Notes: a model not told the origin generated them from the letters alone. Positions 8,914 to 17,859 are shown, numbered from the stretch's first letter. The stretch is DNA of 64,000 bases from Sphingomonas sp. GM_Shp_1 (GCF_026540895.1 NZ_JALNUR010000012.1:1-64000); one strand, 5' to 3'. Made by a program: numbers and translations.

Positions 8914-10086
8914 TCAGCGCTCGACGCACATGGCGATACCCATGCCGCCACCGATGCACAGGGTGGCGAGACCCTTCTTGGCGTCGCGCTTCTCCATTTC
9001 GTAGATCAGCGTGGTGAGCACGCGCGCACCGCTGGCCCCGATCGGATGGCCGAGCGCGATCGCGCCGCCATTGACGTTCACCTTGTCGGGATCGAAGCCC
9101 AGTTCCTTGCCGACCGACAGCGCCTGCGCCGCGAAGGCCTCGTTCGCCTCGATCAGGTCGAGGTCGCCGACGGTCCAGCCCGCCTTTTCCAGCGCGCGCT
9201 TGGTGGCGGGGACCGGGCCGATGCCCATCACCGAGGGATCGACGCCCGCCGAGGCCCAGCTCTTGATCGTGGCGAGGATGGGGGTGCCGCGCTTCTCGGC
9301 TTCCTCGCGGCTCATCAGGACGAGCGCGGCGGCACCGTCGTTGAGGCCCGAGGCGTTGGCGGCGGTCACCGTGCCGTCCTTCTTGAAGGCGGGGCGGACG
9401 CCCGACACGCTGTCGAGGGTCGCACCGGCGCGGATATACTCGTCGTCGGCGACCACCGTCTCGCCCTTGCGGGTCTTGATGGTGACGGGCGCGATCTCGT
9501 CCTTGAAGCGGCCCTCGCCCCGTGCCTTTTCGGCCAGGTTCTGCGAGCGGACGGCGAACCGGTCCTGCTCGTCGCGGGTCACCTGATATTGTTCGGCCAG
9601 ATTCTCGGCCGTGATGCCCATGTGATAGCCGGCAAAGGCGTCGGTCAGGCCGTCATGCACCATGGTGTCGACCATGGTCAGTGGGCCCATCTTGGTCCCG
9701 CCGCGCATCGTCTGGGCATGGGGCGAGAGCGACATCGACTCCTGGCCGCCCGCGACGACGATCGTCGCATCGCCATTGGCGATCGCCTGAAGCCCCAGCG
9801 CCACGGCGCGCAGGCCCGATCCGCAGACCTGGTTGACGCCGTAAGCGGGCACTTCCTTGGGGATGCCCGCCGCCATCGACGCCTGGCGGGCGGGGTTCTG
9901 GCCTTGTGCGGCGGTCAGCACCTGGCCGAGGATGACCTCCGACACTTCCTCGCCCTTGACGCCCGCCTGTTCCAGCGCGGCGGTGATCGCGATCCGGCCC
10001 AGTTCATGGGCGGGGGTGGCGGCGAAAGCGCCCAGGAAGCTGCCCACGGGGGTACGCTTGGCGGCGGTAATGACGATCTCGGTCAT
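8914..10086 (-). CDS. Acetyl-CoA C-acetyltransferase (thiolase, PhaA-like)
   Basis: Thiolase of 390 residues condensing two acetyl-CoA to acetoacetyl-CoA or the reverse. The nucleophile is C88 in [10 protein letters not shown]347 lies in [11 protein letters not shown], and C377 in CIGGGMG, all in standard places. The gene begins 23 bp after the stop of the PhaC-like gene on the same strand, and phaR is divergent just beyond. It therefore most likely supplies acetoacetyl-CoA for polyhydroxybutyrate and so would be phaA. A role in general fatty-acid or ketone metabolism remains possible. Confidence 0.92.
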   Translation of the reverse strand: MTEIVITAAKRTPVGSFLGAFAATPAHELGRIAITAALEQAGVKGEEVSEVILGQVLTAAQGQNPARQASMAAGIPKEVPAYGVNQVCGSGLRAVALGLQAIANGDATIVVAGGQESMSLSPHAQTMRGGTKMGPLTMVDTMVHDGLTDAFAGYHMGITAENLAEQYQVTRDEQDRFAVRSQNLAEKARGEGRFKDEIAPVTIKTRKGETVVADDEYIRAGATLDSVSGVRPAFKKDGTVTAANASGLNDGAAALVLMSREEAEKRGTPILATIKSWASAGVDPSVMGIGPVPATKRALEKAGWTVGDLDLIEANEAFAAQALSVGKELGFDPDKVNVNGGAIALGHPIGASGARVLTTLIYEMEKRDAKKGLATLCIGGGMGIAMCVER

Positions 10087-10109
10087 GAAGGCTCCTCTCT
10101 ACTTTCTCT

Positions 10110-11186
10110 CTATCTAGGCGTGGGCAGCGTCGTGATCCAGTCGGCCAATGGCTGCCATAGCTGTTCCTGCGCACGTCCCCCGACGACCATGCCGACATGG
10201 CCCGTCCCCCCCGCCCGCCGGTCGGCCAGCCCGATCGCGGTGGCGGCGGGGACGATCCGGTCGGCGGTGGCGACGAATTCGACGCTAGGGGCGTCGCATT
10301 GCGATGGCGTGACGATCTCGCCCGCCACGCGCCATTGTCCCTGGCCGGGACGATCCAGCGCGATCAGTTCCTCGAACAATTCGCGCCCGAAGGCGTGGGG
10401 CAGGGGCGCACCCTGATTGGCCCAGTCCTCCAGCCGGATGAAGCGGCGCGCCGCCTCGCTGCGCGGGTCGAGATCGGCGAAACCGGCATATTTGGCGATG
10501 GTCCGCGCGGGGTCGAGCCGCCAGAAGCCCGCCTGCAACGCCTCCATGGGAACCAGGCCCAAGGCCTCGGAGGTCGGCTTGATCGCGGCCCATTGCGCGG
10601 CCATCGCGTCGCGTGCCTCCTCGCCATAGCCGGTGAAGTGCCAGGGCGCGGCGATGGCGGCCAGCCCCGCCACCTTGCTCCGCGCCGCCGCCGCCATGGC
10701 GAGCGTGCCGCCCAGGCAATAGCCGACCAGTACCGGCGGTTCGGGAAAGGTGGCGATCAGCGGCAGCAGGAAACGCTCGACATGCCCCGCCACATCGATG
10801 TCGCGGTCCTTCGTCCCCGGCACGCCCCAGTCGATCAGCCAGGGATGGAAGCCCTGCCCGCGAAGCCAGCGGATCAGTGAGCGGTCGCGGGACAGATCGA
10901 GGATGGATGGCGGATTGATCAGCGAGGGGATGAACAGGACAGGGCGGCCTTCTCCTCCCGATCCCGCATCGCGCAATCTCACGCGACCGCGCCGTCGTCG
11001 CACGGGCAGAGCACGCATCGGTCGCTCGCGCCGGGCCGCCTGAAACCGCCGCAAGCCCTCCATGGCGCGTTGCACCAATTCGGGATTTTCCGCGGCCTCG
11101 CTGCGCAACATCGCCAGGAACACCGGCAAAGGGCGCGGACCGTGTTGCGATGCGAAATCCATGGCGTTAGGCTGCACCAAAATCAT
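10110..11186 (-). CDS. PhaC-like alpha/beta hydrolase (short polyhydroxyalkanoate synthase type)
   Basis: Alpha/beta-hydrolase of 358 residues with the polyhydroxyalkanoate-synthase nucleophile box GYCLGGT (C157) in place of a serine lipase box. A triad C157, D309 (ADRIVP) and H330 (GTGHVGMVVGGRAQ) can be read. NPPSILDLSRDRSL and LIDWG also match PhaC. Length and the C-terminal GHxGMxVxGxAQ block resemble class III PhaC, which normally needs a PhaE partner; none is seen here. Context supports the role: a thiolase follows in the same operon and PhaR is divergent with only 20 bp between starts. Start 11186 is used; M9 at 11162 is an alternative. Confidence 0.75.
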   Translation of the reverse strand: MILVQPNAMDFASQHGPRPLPVFLAMLRSEAAENPELVQRAMEGLRRFQAARRERPMRALPVRRRRGRVRLRDAGSGGEGRPVLFIPSLINPPSILDLSRDRSLIRWLRGQGFHPWLIDWGVPGTKDRDIDVAGHVERFLLPLIATFPEPPVLVGYCLGGTLAMAAAARSKVAGLAAIAAPWHFTGYGEEARDAMAAQWAAIKPTSEALGLVPMEALQAGFWRLDPARTIAKYAGFADLDPRSEAARRFIRLEDWANQGAPLPHAFGRELFEELIALDRPGQGQWRVAGEIVTPSQCDAPSVEFVATADRIVPAATAIGLADRRAGGTGHVGMVVGGRAQEQLWQPLADWITTLPTPR

Positions 11187-11206
11187 GACAGGAAAGGCGG
11201 GGGTCG

Positions 11207-11761
11207 ATGAAGAAGCAGGCGGCGGACGGCATTGTGATCGTCAAGAAATACGCGAACCGGCGGCTCTACAACACCGAAACCTCCTCCTACATCACGCTCG
11301 ACCATCTGGCGGCGATGATCCGCGCGGGGCGCGACTTCAAGGTGGTCGATGCCAAGACCGACGAAGACATCACCCATAATGTCCTGACCCAGATCATCAT
11401 GGAAGAGGAAAGCCGGGGCGAAACCATGCTGCCGGTCAATTTCCTGCGCCAGTTGATCTCCATGTACGGCGACTCGATGCAGGCGATGGTGCCGGGTTAT
11501 CTGGAGGCGTCGATGGACAGCTTCCGCCGCAACCAGGAACAGTTCAAGTCGGCGGTCGAGGGGGCGTTCGCGAATACGCCGTTCGCCGACCTCGCCAAGC
11601 GCAACCTGGCGATGTTCGAGGCGGCGACCCAGGGGTTCAAGCCCGGTGCGACGGCGCCCGCGCCCGCTGCGGCTCCTACGGCGGGCAAGGATGCGGAGAT
11701 GGCCGCGCTGAAGGCGGAACTGGCGGCGCTGAAGGACAAGATCGAGAAGCTGGGGGAGTAA
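11207..11761 (+). CDS. phaR: Polyhydroxyalkanoate synthesis repressor PhaR
   Basis: Cytoplasmic DNA- and granule-binding regulator of 184 residues. The N-terminal PHA-accumulation-regulator domain is clear (KYANRRLYNTETSSYITL, then VVDAKTDEDIT), followed by the PHB-binding repeat region with the IIMEEE and LPVNFLRQLI segments. An Ala/Pro-rich linker and a short coiled-coil tail (about residues 160-184) end the protein. In known systems PhaR represses phasin genes and itself, and is released by nascent polymer. It is divergent from the PhaC-like gene with a 20-bp gap, so each promoter must lie inside the neighbouring gene or be very compact. Confidence 0.92.
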   Translation: MKKQAADGIVIVKKYANRRLYNTETSSYITLDHLAAMIRAGRDFKVVDAKTDEDITHNVLTQIIMEEESRGETMLPVNFLRQLISMYGDSMQAMVPGYLEASMDSFRRNQEQFKSAVEGAFANTPFADLAKRNLAMFEAATQGFKPGATAPAPAAAPTAGKDAEMAALKAELAALKDKIEKLGE

Positions 11762-11765
11762 TGCT

Positions 11766-11896
11766 ATCCTCGCCGGCACGGGGAGGGGGACCGTCGCGAA
11801 GCGGCGGTGGAGGGGGCGTGCCGCGAGGAAGGGCCTGTGTGGAAGCCCCCCTCCGTCAGGGCTTTTGCCCTGCCACCTCCCCGTGCCGGGGAGGAT
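11766..11896. repeat. Long intergenic palindromic element, copy A
   Basis: The element starts and ends with complementary arms of about 21 bp (11766-11786 and 11876-11896, one mismatch). Internal modules read GGGACCGTCGCGAAGCGGC and CCTCCGTCAGGG. Other copies lie at 27097-27223, 30041-30166, 38189-38307, 45400-45528, 57365-57493 and 62531-62646. Confidence 0.8.
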
Positions 11897-11919
11897 CGTG
11901 AGCCTCGATGGTCGAGCGC

Positions 11920-11947
11920 GGCCTTCGACTTCGCTCAGGCCGAACGG
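11920..11947. repeat. Single TTCGAC-type repeat arm
   Basis: One 28-bp arm of the repeat built on TTCGACTTCGCTCAGG, ending in GAACGG. Paired copies are found at 17738-17840 and 38334-38406. It sits in the phaR-hslV gap. Confidence 0.7.
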
Positions 11948-12000
11948 CTCGCAACAGGCCTCCATTGAACCCGCGCACCCCCACCTCCATATCGCCGCGC

Positions 12001-12564
12001 ATGAGCGGGAATGAACACGCCATGCCCACCTGGCATGGCACGACGATTTGCTCGGTCCGTCGCGGCGGCCGGGTGGTGGTGGCCGGGGACGGTCAGGTTT
12101 CGATGGGCCAGACGGTCATGAAGCCCAATGCGCGGAAAGTCCGGCGGCTGGGCGACGGCTCGGTCATCGGCGGCTTCGCGGGCGCGACGGCGGATGCCTT
12201 CACCCTGTTCGAGCGGCTGGAGGCCAAGCTGGAGCGGCATAACGGCCAGCTGCTGCGCGCGGCGGTCGAGCTGGCCAAGGACTGGCGGACCGACAAGTTC
12301 CTGCGCAACCTGGAGGCGATGATGATCGTCGCCGACAAGGACGTGACGCTGATCCTGACCGGAAACGGCGACGTGCTGGAGCCCGAGAACGGCATCTGCG
12401 CGATCGGATCGGGCGGCAATTATGCGCTCGCCGCGGCGCGGGCGCTCGTCGACTATGAACAGGATGCCGAGACGATCGCGCGCAAGGCGATGGCGATCGC
12501 CGCCGATGTCTGTGTCTACACCAATGACCGCGTCACGCTCGAAGCGATCGACGGCGCGCAGTAA
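12001..12564 (+). CDS. hslV: ATP-dependent protease subunit HslV
   Basis: Threonine protease, the proteolytic ring of the HslVU (ClpYQ) complex in the cytoplasm. The catalytic threonine is T14 of WHGTTI, exposed after removal of a short propeptide; GDGQVSMG and [14 protein letters not shown] are typical of the family. ATG 12001 gives 187 residues; ATG 12022 (MPTWHG) would give 180 and also fits. The open frame upstream to 11908 runs into the TTCGAC repeat and is rejected. hslU begins 12 bp after the stop. Confidence 0.93.
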   Translation: MSGNEHAMPTWHGTTICSVRRGGRVVVAGDGQVSMGQTVMKPNARKVRRLGDGSVIGGFAGATADAFTLFERLEAKLERHNGQLLRAAVELAKDWRTDKFLRNLEAMMIVADKDVTLILTGNGDVLEPENGICAIGSGGNYALAAARALVDYEQDAETIARKAMAIAADVCVYTNDRVTLEAIDGAQ

Positions 12565-12576
12565 CTCAAGGTTCCC

Positions 12577-13875
12577 ATGAACGACCAGTTGACCCCCAAG
12601 GCGATCGTCGCCGCGCTCGACGCGCATATCATCGGCCAGGCCGACGCCAAGCGCGCCGTCGCCGTCGCCATGCGCAACCGCTGGCGTCGCCAGCGGCTGG
12701 GCGCGGAGCTGCGTGACGAGGTGACGCCCAAGAACATCCTGATGATCGGCCCCACCGGCTGCGGCAAGACCGAGATCAGCCGTCGTCTGGCCAAGCTGGC
12801 CGACGCCCCCTTCGTGAAGGTCGAGGCGACCAAGTTCACCGAGGTCGGCTATGTCGGCCGCGATGTGGAGCAGATCGCCCGCGACCTGGTCGAGGAGGCG
12901 ATCCGGCTGGAAAAGGAACGCCGCCGCGTCGCGGTGAAGGACAAGGCCGAGGAGGCGGCGATGAACCGGCTGCTCGATGCGCTGGTCGGCAAGGATTCGA
13001 CCCAGGCGACGCGCGAGGCGTTCCGCCAGCGTTTCCGCGACGGCCATCTCGACCAGACCGAGATCGAGATCGAACTGGAACAGGCCCCAGCCATGCCGTT
13101 CGAGATCCCCGGTGCCGCGCCGCAGATGATCAACCTGTCCGAGATGATGGGCAAGGCGTTCGGCGGTGGCCAGCCGCTCAAGCGCCGCAAGCTGACCGTC
13201 TCCGCCGCCTGGACCAAGCTGGTCGAGGAGGAGGCCGACAAGCGGCTCGACCAGGACGAGGTCAGCCGCGCCGCGCTCGCCGATGCCGAGGCGAACGGGA
13301 TCGTCTTTCTCGACGAGATCGACAAGATCGCGGTCAGCGACGTGCGCGGCGGGTCAGTCAGTCGTGAGGGGGTGCAACGCGATCTGCTGCCGCTGATCGA
13401 GGGGACGACGGTTTCGACGAAGTACGGCCCGATGAAGACGGACCATATCCTGTTCATCGCGTCCGGCGCCTTCCACGTCGCCAAGCCGTCCGACCTGTTG
13501 CCCGAGTTGCAGGGCCGGTTGCCGATCCGGGTCGAGTTGAAAGCGCTGACCGAGGCGGATTTCGTCGCGATCCTGTCCGACACCAAGGCGTCGTTGCCGC
13601 TCCAATACAAGGCGCTGATCGGCACCGAGGGGGTGGAGATTTCCTTCACCGAGGACGGCATCGCCGCCATTGCGCGCATCGCCGCCGAGGTGAACGGCCA
13701 GGTCGAGAATATCGGCGCGCGGCGGCTCCAGACGGTGATGGAGAAACTGCTGGAGGAAATCAGCTTCGAGGCGGAGGATCGGCAGGGGACGGTGCTGACC
13801 GTCGATGCGGCCTATGTCGACAAGCAATTGTCGGCGGTGGCGCGGAATACGGATTTGAGTCGGTTTGTGCTTTGA
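12577..13875 (+). CDS. hslU: HslU ATPase subunit
   Basis: AAA+ unfoldase of 432 residues that feeds substrates to HslV. Walker A GPTGCGKT is near residues 57-64, Walker B VFLDEIDK near 244-251, and the pore-loop segment GYVGRDVE near 91-98. The family's intermediate I-domain occupies roughly residues 110-230. The C-terminus LSRFVL is the conserved tail that docks into HslV. It forms an operon with hslV (12-bp spacing). Length is normal. Confidence 0.96.
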   Translation: MNDQLTPKAIVAALDAHIIGQADAKRAVAVAMRNRWRRQRLGAELRDEVTPKNILMIGPTGCGKTEISRRLAKLADAPFVKVEATKFTEVGYVGRDVEQIARDLVEEAIRLEKERRRVAVKDKAEEAAMNRLLDALVGKDSTQATREAFRQRFRDGHLDQTEIEIELEQAPAMPFEIPGAAPQMINLSEMMGKAFGGGQPLKRRKLTVSAAWTKLVEEEADKRLDQDEVSRAALADAEANGIVFLDEIDKIAVSDVRGGSVSREGVQRDLLPLIEGTTVSTKYGPMKTDHILFIASGAFHVAKPSDLLPELQGRLPIRVELKALTEADFVAILSDTKASLPLQYKALIGTEGVEISFTEDGIAAIARIAAEVNGQVENIGARRLQTVMEKLLEEISFEAEDRQGTVLTVDAAYVDKQLSAVARNTDLSRFVL

Positions 13876-13918
13876 TGGGGGCGGGGGCTCGGTGAGACAC
13901 CGGGCCCTCCCCCATCCC

Positions 13919-13983
13919 AGTTTCAGGTAAACGATGCCCCGCATCGTTTAGGTCATGCCCGGGGGCATGACCGACCTGAAACT
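13919..13983. repeat. Perfect three-way-junction palindromic element
   Basis: An outer 10-bp stem AGTTTCAGGT/ACCTGAAACT (13919-13928, 13974-13983) encloses two hairpins: AAACGATGC/GCATCGTTT (13929-13949, 3-nt loop) and GGTCATGCCC/GGGCATGACC (13951-13972, 2-nt loop). Only two bases lie unpaired at the junction. Element or structured RNA; see findings. Confidence 0.75.
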
Positions 13984-14049
13984 CGCTTGTGGGAGGGGCG
14001 TGCCAAGGGTCACAGTTCGGAATAGATCGCGCCGTCCGATCTGGCCGCT

Positions 14050-14071
14050 CCCCTCCCGCAAGCGGGAGGGG
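14050..14071. repeat. Intergenic palindrome, same type as at 3165-3186
   Basis: The sequence CCCCTCCCG-CAAG-CGGGAGGGG, followed by ATGGGGGAGGG, repeats the palindrome before mmsB almost exactly. The rest of the 239-bp gap after hslU is repeat sequence with no supported gene. Confidence 0.65.
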
Positions 14072-14114
14072 ATGGGGGAGGGAAGGCCCCAAGCCATACA
14101 GCTTGCGATACCCC

Positions 14115-14480
14115 CTATTTCCGCCCCCGCTCATACGGCACGAACCCGTCGAAGAAGCACCATTGCGACGGAATCGACATCCCCTGTTGCAGCACCTGGA
14201 ACCGGTCGTTGCGACAGATCTGCGATCCCCAGCGCTCGACGATCAGCGTGTTGAACGGGCGAAGCCCCGGGCACTGGCCGCGCACCTTGGCCTTCCACAT
14301 GCGCTTTCCGCCCGGATTGATGACGATGGTGTTGTCGTCATAGATGGACGGCCCCGTCATGGTGACGCTGGTGTCGACGCATTGCGCGGGCGGGCCGGCG
14401 GTCCGCCCGGCAAAGGGGTCCGACCTGGCCGCCGTCAGGCCGAGCGCCAGCACCGCGACGGTGGCGAAACGCGCGCGCAT
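14115..14480 (-). CDS. Small secreted cysteine-containing protein of unknown function
   Basis: Protein of 121 residues with an N-terminal signal peptide (MRARFATVAVLALGLTAA). Four cysteines are in the mature part (QCVD, QCPG, ICRN, WCFF), and the C-terminus ends DGFVPYERGRK. The pattern of cysteines and the FVPY tail match the protein encoded just upstream, so the two are probably paralogues. I know no function. Start 14480 gives a TGATG overlap with the upstream stop, so they are translationally coupled. Confidence 0.75.
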   Translation of the reverse strand: MRARFATVAVLALGLTAARSDPFAGRTAGPPAQCVDTSVTMTGPSIYDDNTIVINPGGKRMWKAKVRGQCPGLRPFNTLIVERWGSQICRNDRFQVLQQGMSIPSQWCFFDGFVPYERGRK

Positions 14481-14908
14481 CACCGCTCCTTTCGATAGGG
14501 GACGAACTCCCCGAAGCTGCAACTGCCGGTGAAGAAGCCCGAGGCGCGATCCACCGTCTGGGCGATGTCACCCGAGCAGAGCTGCCCCGTGGTCGTCCGC
14601 GTGACGAGGATGTCGTTGCGCGCGCGCTGCCCGATCCCTTCGCAGCCGCCTGCCGTCTGGCTGACGAATTTCAGGCGCGGGCTGATCGTATAGACGATGG
14701 TCGGGCCATAGGCGTTGACCTGGCGCGTCGTATATTGGCCGATGCACTGGGTCGGCTTGCCCGGCGTCAGGCCGCGCAAAGTGGCGGCGAGATCGGCCCG
14801 GTTGGTCGCGGCGGCCTGTTCGATCCGCGCCTGTTCCGCCGGGGTGGGCGTGCACCCGGCGATCGCCGCGGCCAAGGTCGTCAGGGGGAGCAGGGTTCGG
14901 AAACGCAT
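14480..14908 (-). CDS. Small lipoprotein of unknown function
   Basis: Lipoprotein of 142 residues: the signal peptide ends in the lipobox AIAGC with the acylated cysteine at C19. A helical segment (about residues 22-45) is followed by a domain with four cysteines (QCIG, GCEG, LCSG, SCSF) and a C-terminal FVPYRKER. This domain resembles the next gene downstream, which overlaps by the TGATG stop/start. Probably periplasmic and membrane-anchored; function unknown. Confidence 0.75.
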   Translation of the reverse strand: MRFRTLLPLTTLAAAIAGCTPTPAEQARIEQAAATNRADLAATLRGLTPGKPTQCIGQYTTRQVNAYGPTIVYTISPRLKFVSQTAGGCEGIGQRARNDILVTRTTTGQLCSGDIAQTVDRASGFFTGSCSFGEFVPYRKER

Positions 14909-14946
14909 CTTTCAGCCTCCATCACAAAAACCCCCGTAGCAATGAC

Positions 14947-15663
14947 TTAACCCTTGAACGCGTCCTTGGCTGCACGCCGCTCGGACAGTTCGGCGGCATC
15001 GACCGAACGGAGGAAGGGGTTGGTCGCCCGCTCCAGCGCGATGGTCGTCGGAATGGTCGGCTCGCCCTGATCGCGCATCGCCGTCACCTCGACCAGCCGG
15101 TCGGTGATGGCGCCGTTGTCGGGTTCCGCCACCGCCGCGAACCGGGCGTTGGACAGCGTATATTCGTGGCCGCAATAAACCCGCGTGTCGCCCGGCAGCG
15201 CGGCGAAGCGGCGCATATTGGCATGCATCTGCTCCGCCGTCCCCTCGAACAGCCGACCACAGCCCATGGCGAACAGCGTGTCGCCGGTGAAGATCACCGC
15301 CCGGTCGTCGAAGTGAAAGGCGATATGCCCCGCCGTATGCCCCGGCACCGACCAGATGGTCGCGTGCGCGTCGCCGATGGCGATGTCGTCTCCCTCGGCC
15401 AGCAGCGTGTCGAGCCCGGCGATCTTCGCCGCCTCCGCCGCCGGACCCGCCACCCGCGCGCCCTGCGCCCGCAAGGCCTGCGCCCCGCCGACATGATCGG
15501 GGTGCCAATGGGTCAGCCAGACCTGCTCGATGGTCCAGCCGCGCGCCGACGCGGCGGCGGCGACCGGCGCGGCCTCGCCCGGATCGAGCGCGACGGTGCG
15601 GCCCGCATCGTGGATCAGCCAGGCGTAATTGTCGCTGAGGACGGGGACTCGGACGATTTCCAT
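14947..15663 (-). CDS. gloB: Hydroxyacylglutathione hydrolase (glyoxalase II)
   Basis: Metallo-beta-lactamase-fold enzyme of 238 residues hydrolysing S-lactoylglutathione to lactate and glutathione. The dinuclear metal motif THWHPDH is near residues 53-59, with GHTAGH, FTGDTLF and CGHEYT further along, all typical of GloB. ATG 15663 (MEIVRVPVL) is chosen over the longer open frame because the family begins here. It lies 10 bp after gloA, so the two glyoxalase enzymes for methylglyoxal detoxification form one operon. Confidence 0.94.
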   Translation of the reverse strand: MEIVRVPVLSDNYAWLIHDAGRTVALDPGEAAPVAAAASARGWTIEQVWLTHWHPDHVGGAQALRAQGARVAGPAAEAAKIAGLDTLLAEGDDIAIGDAHATIWSVPGHTAGHIAFHFDDRAVIFTGDTLFAMGCGRLFEGTAEQMHANMRRFAALPGDTRVYCGHEYTLSNARFAAVAEPDNGAITDRLVEVTAMRDQGEPTIPTTIALERATNPFLRSVDAAELSERRAAKDAFKG

Positions 15664-15673
15664 GGAAATGCTC

Positions 15674-16090
15674 TTACCAGCTTCCGACGTTCGGCATCGA
15701 GGCCCAAGGTTCGGTGGAGGGCAGCGCACCGTCCTGCAACAGTTCGATCGAGATGCCGTCGGGCGTCTTGACGAAGGCCATATGCCCGTCGCGCGGCGGC
15801 CGGTTGATCGTCACGCCCGCGTCCATCAGGCGCTGGCACGTCTCGTAGATATTGTCGACGCGGTAGGCGAGATGGCCGAAATTCCGCCCGCCGGTATAGA
15901 TTTCCGGGTCCCAATTATGGGTCAGCTCGACCTCGGCACGGCCCTCGTCCCCCGGCGCGGCCAGGAAGATCAGCGAGAAGCGCCCCGCCTCGTTATCGAT
16001 GCGGCGCACCTCCTTCAGGCCCAGCAGTTCGAAGAAGCGGATGCTGGCGTCGAGGTCGCTGACGCGGATCATGGTGTGAAGATAGCGCAT
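15674..16090 (-). CDS. gloA: Lactoylglutathione lyase (glyoxalase I)
   Basis: Metal enzyme of 138 residues converting the methylglyoxal-glutathione hemithioacetal to S-lactoylglutathione. The four metal ligands line up with the E. coli enzyme: H5 (LHTM), E55 (VELTHNW), H73 (FGHLAY) and E116 (ISIELL). ATG 16090 (MRYLHTM) gives the standard N-terminus; longer in-frame starts would add an unusual extension. gloB follows directly. Confidence 0.94.
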   Translation of the reverse strand: MRYLHTMIRVSDLDASIRFFELLGLKEVRRIDNEAGRFSLIFLAAPGDEGRAEVELTHNWDPEIYTGGRNFGHLAYRVDNIYETCQRLMDAGVTINRPPRDGHMAFVKTPDGISIELLQDGALPSTEPWASMPNVGSW

Positions 16091-16163
16091 GGAAGCTCCT
16101 GCCTGTGACGCGATGGTCATTCTAATCCGTCGGGGGCCGGGCGGCTTTGACGTGCGATAAGGA

Positions 16164-16952
16164 TCAGCGTGATGGGAATTGTGACAGCGCCTTGGCGGTT
16201 TCGGCGCGGATCGGGCTGTCCGGCGGGGCGAGCCGGGCGGCCTCGCTCCACGCCTTGCGCGCGGTCGCTTCGTCCCCGGCGGTGGCGGCGATATTGCCCG
16301 CCTCCAACTGGACATTGGGGTCGTCGGCGGAACGGGCCAGCGCCTGGGCGATGTCCTTCTGCGCGCGCGGGAGATCCTTCATCCGCCGCGCCAGCGTCGC
16401 CGACAACAGCCAGGCGAGCGGATCGGCGGGGGCGTTGACCAGCGCTGCGTCCAGATCGACCCGCGCCGCCACGGGCTGTCCCGCCGCGACCAGCGCCCGC
16501 GCGCGGTCGAGCTGCGCCTCGCCCCGCGCGAAGCCGGTCAGGTCGCCCGAGGCAAGCGCCGCATCCAGCGCCGCGCGGGCCTTGGTCGCATCGCCAGCCG
16601 CCAGAAAGGCGTTGCCCGCCTGCGACCAGTAATTGGCGGCGCGTATGTCATGCGCGGTTTCGGCGGCGCGTGCCGCCTGCTCGAAGGCGCTGGCCGCCGC
16701 CGCCCATTGCCGCTCGGTCGTGTAGGCGAGGCCCAGGCATTGCTGTGCGAAATAGCCGCCGCCCGCCAGCGTCCAACTGCTCGCCTCCATCCGCGCGGCG
16801 GCGGGGCTCCGCTCGGCCATGACGACGCAGTGCTGATAGCGCGCCTCGCGCGGGTCGGCGGGCAGCGCGGCAGATGGCGGTGGGGGTGTCCTGGCGGCGG
16901 GCTTGGGGGACGCCTGAACGGCGGCGGCGAGTGCGAGGGGGAGGAGGATCAT
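16164..16952 (-). CDS. Periplasmic TPR-repeat protein
   Basis: Exported protein of 262 residues with a signal peptide (MILLPLALAAAVQA) and a Pro/Ala-rich linker. Several tetratricopeptide-like helical pairs follow, with repeated patterns such as WAAAASAFEQAARAAE, ATKARAALDAALASGDL and GNIAATAGDEATARKAW. It probably serves as a protein-protein scaffold in the cell envelope; no partner is known. Its ATG overlaps the stop of the upstream hydrolase gene (ATGA), so the two are co-translated. Confidence 0.8.
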   Translation of the reverse strand: MILLPLALAAAVQASPKPAARTPPPPSAALPADPREARYQHCVVMAERSPAAARMEASSWTLAGGGYFAQQCLGLAYTTERQWAAAASAFEQAARAAETAHDIRAANYWSQAGNAFLAAGDATKARAALDAALASGDLTGFARGEAQLDRARALVAAGQPVAARVDLDAALVNAPADPLAWLLSATLARRMKDLPRAQKDIAQALARSADDPNVQLEAGNIAATAGDEATARKAWSEAARLAPPDSPIRAETAKALSQFPSR

Positions 16953-17680
16953 AGGGGGCTTGACACTTCTTCGACGGCGCGGATCAGCAGCGCGATGTCG
17001 CCGTCGCGCGACAGGCGGTGGTCGCCATCCTTGATCAACAGAGTCTGCACATCGGCTGAACGGAAAAGCTGCGCCAGATGGGTGGTGCGGTGCCAGGGCA
17101 CATCGGGGTCGGCCATGCCCTGAAGCAGCCGGACCGGGCCATCGAAGGCGATCGGGCCGAAGGTCAGGCGGTTGGCCTCCCCCGACGACCAGAAACGGCG
17201 GGTATAGACGGTGGGAGCGGGGCCATAAGGGTTGGGACGCTCCAGCCGACCGCTCTGGAGCAGCGTCATCTTCTCCTCGGTCGAAAAGCCCCAGTCGGTG
17301 AAGTCGGGTCCCGGCGCGATCCCGACCAGCGCCTTGACCTGGTCAGGCCGCTCCTTGGCCGCGAGCAGCATCAGCCAGCCGCCCATCGACGATCCGACCA
17401 GCACGGCGGGGCCCTTCACCACATCGTCCAGCATCGCGAGGACGTCGTCGCGCCAGTCGGCCAGCGCCTGATCCTCGAACGCCCCCTCCGACTGGCCGCA
17501 CCCGCCATAATCGAAGCGAAGGAACGCGCGGCCCTTCTCACGCGCCCAGGCCTCCAGCGCCAACGCCTTTGACCCCTGCATGTCCGACGCATAGCCGGGC
17601 AGGAAGACGATCGCGGGGCCGGTGCCCTCGGTCCAGTGATAGGCGAGGTTGGGGCGGGGAGAGGGGGCGGTGTCGGTCAT
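16949..17680 (-). CDS. Alpha/beta hydrolase
   Basis: Alpha/beta-hydrolase-fold protein of 243 residues. The nucleophile elbow is VGSSMGGW, GFxPGY-type oxyanion residues lie in FLPGYASDM near the N-terminus, and the catalytic histidine is in DGDHRLSR near the C-terminus. The FLPGYASDMQGSKA and RFDYGGCGQSEG segments resemble the carboxylesterase/palmitoyl-thioesterase-like group often annotated only as alpha/beta hydrolase. Substrate unknown. It overlaps the TPR gene by four bases. Confidence 0.85.
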   Translation of the reverse strand: MTDTAPSPRPNLAYHWTEGTGPAIVFLPGYASDMQGSKALALEAWAREKGRAFLRFDYGGCGQSEGAFEDQALADWRDDVLAMLDDVVKGPAVLVGSSMGGWLMLLAAKERPDQVKALVGIAPGPDFTDWGFSTEEKMTLLQSGRLERPNPYGPAPTVYTRRFWSSGEANRLTFGPIAFDGPVRLLQGMADPDVPWHRTTHLAQLFRSADVQTLLIKDGDHRLSRDGDIALLIRAVEEVSSPL

Positions 17681-17737
17681 AACGGGGATTTAGGGTCTGG
17701 GCGGGACGATGGAAACCCGCATGCCCATTCCCGTCCT

Positions 17738-17840
17738 CCGTTCAGCCTGAGCGTAGTCGAAGGCCACGGGAGTCGCGTCGCCAAAGGGGGATTTGGCGAA
17801 GGTCCGGGGCGTGGCCTTCGACTACGCTCAGGCTGAACGG
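17738..17840. repeat. Inverted TTCGAC-type repeat pair
   Basis: Arms of 31 bp at 17738-17768 and 17810-17840 are perfect reverse complements, built on GTTCAGCCTGAGCGTAGTCG. Related sequences occur at 11920-11947 and 38334-38406. The pair lies upstream of the hydrolase gene start. Confidence 0.8.
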
Positions 17841-17859
17841 TCGTAGGGGGTGGAACGGG

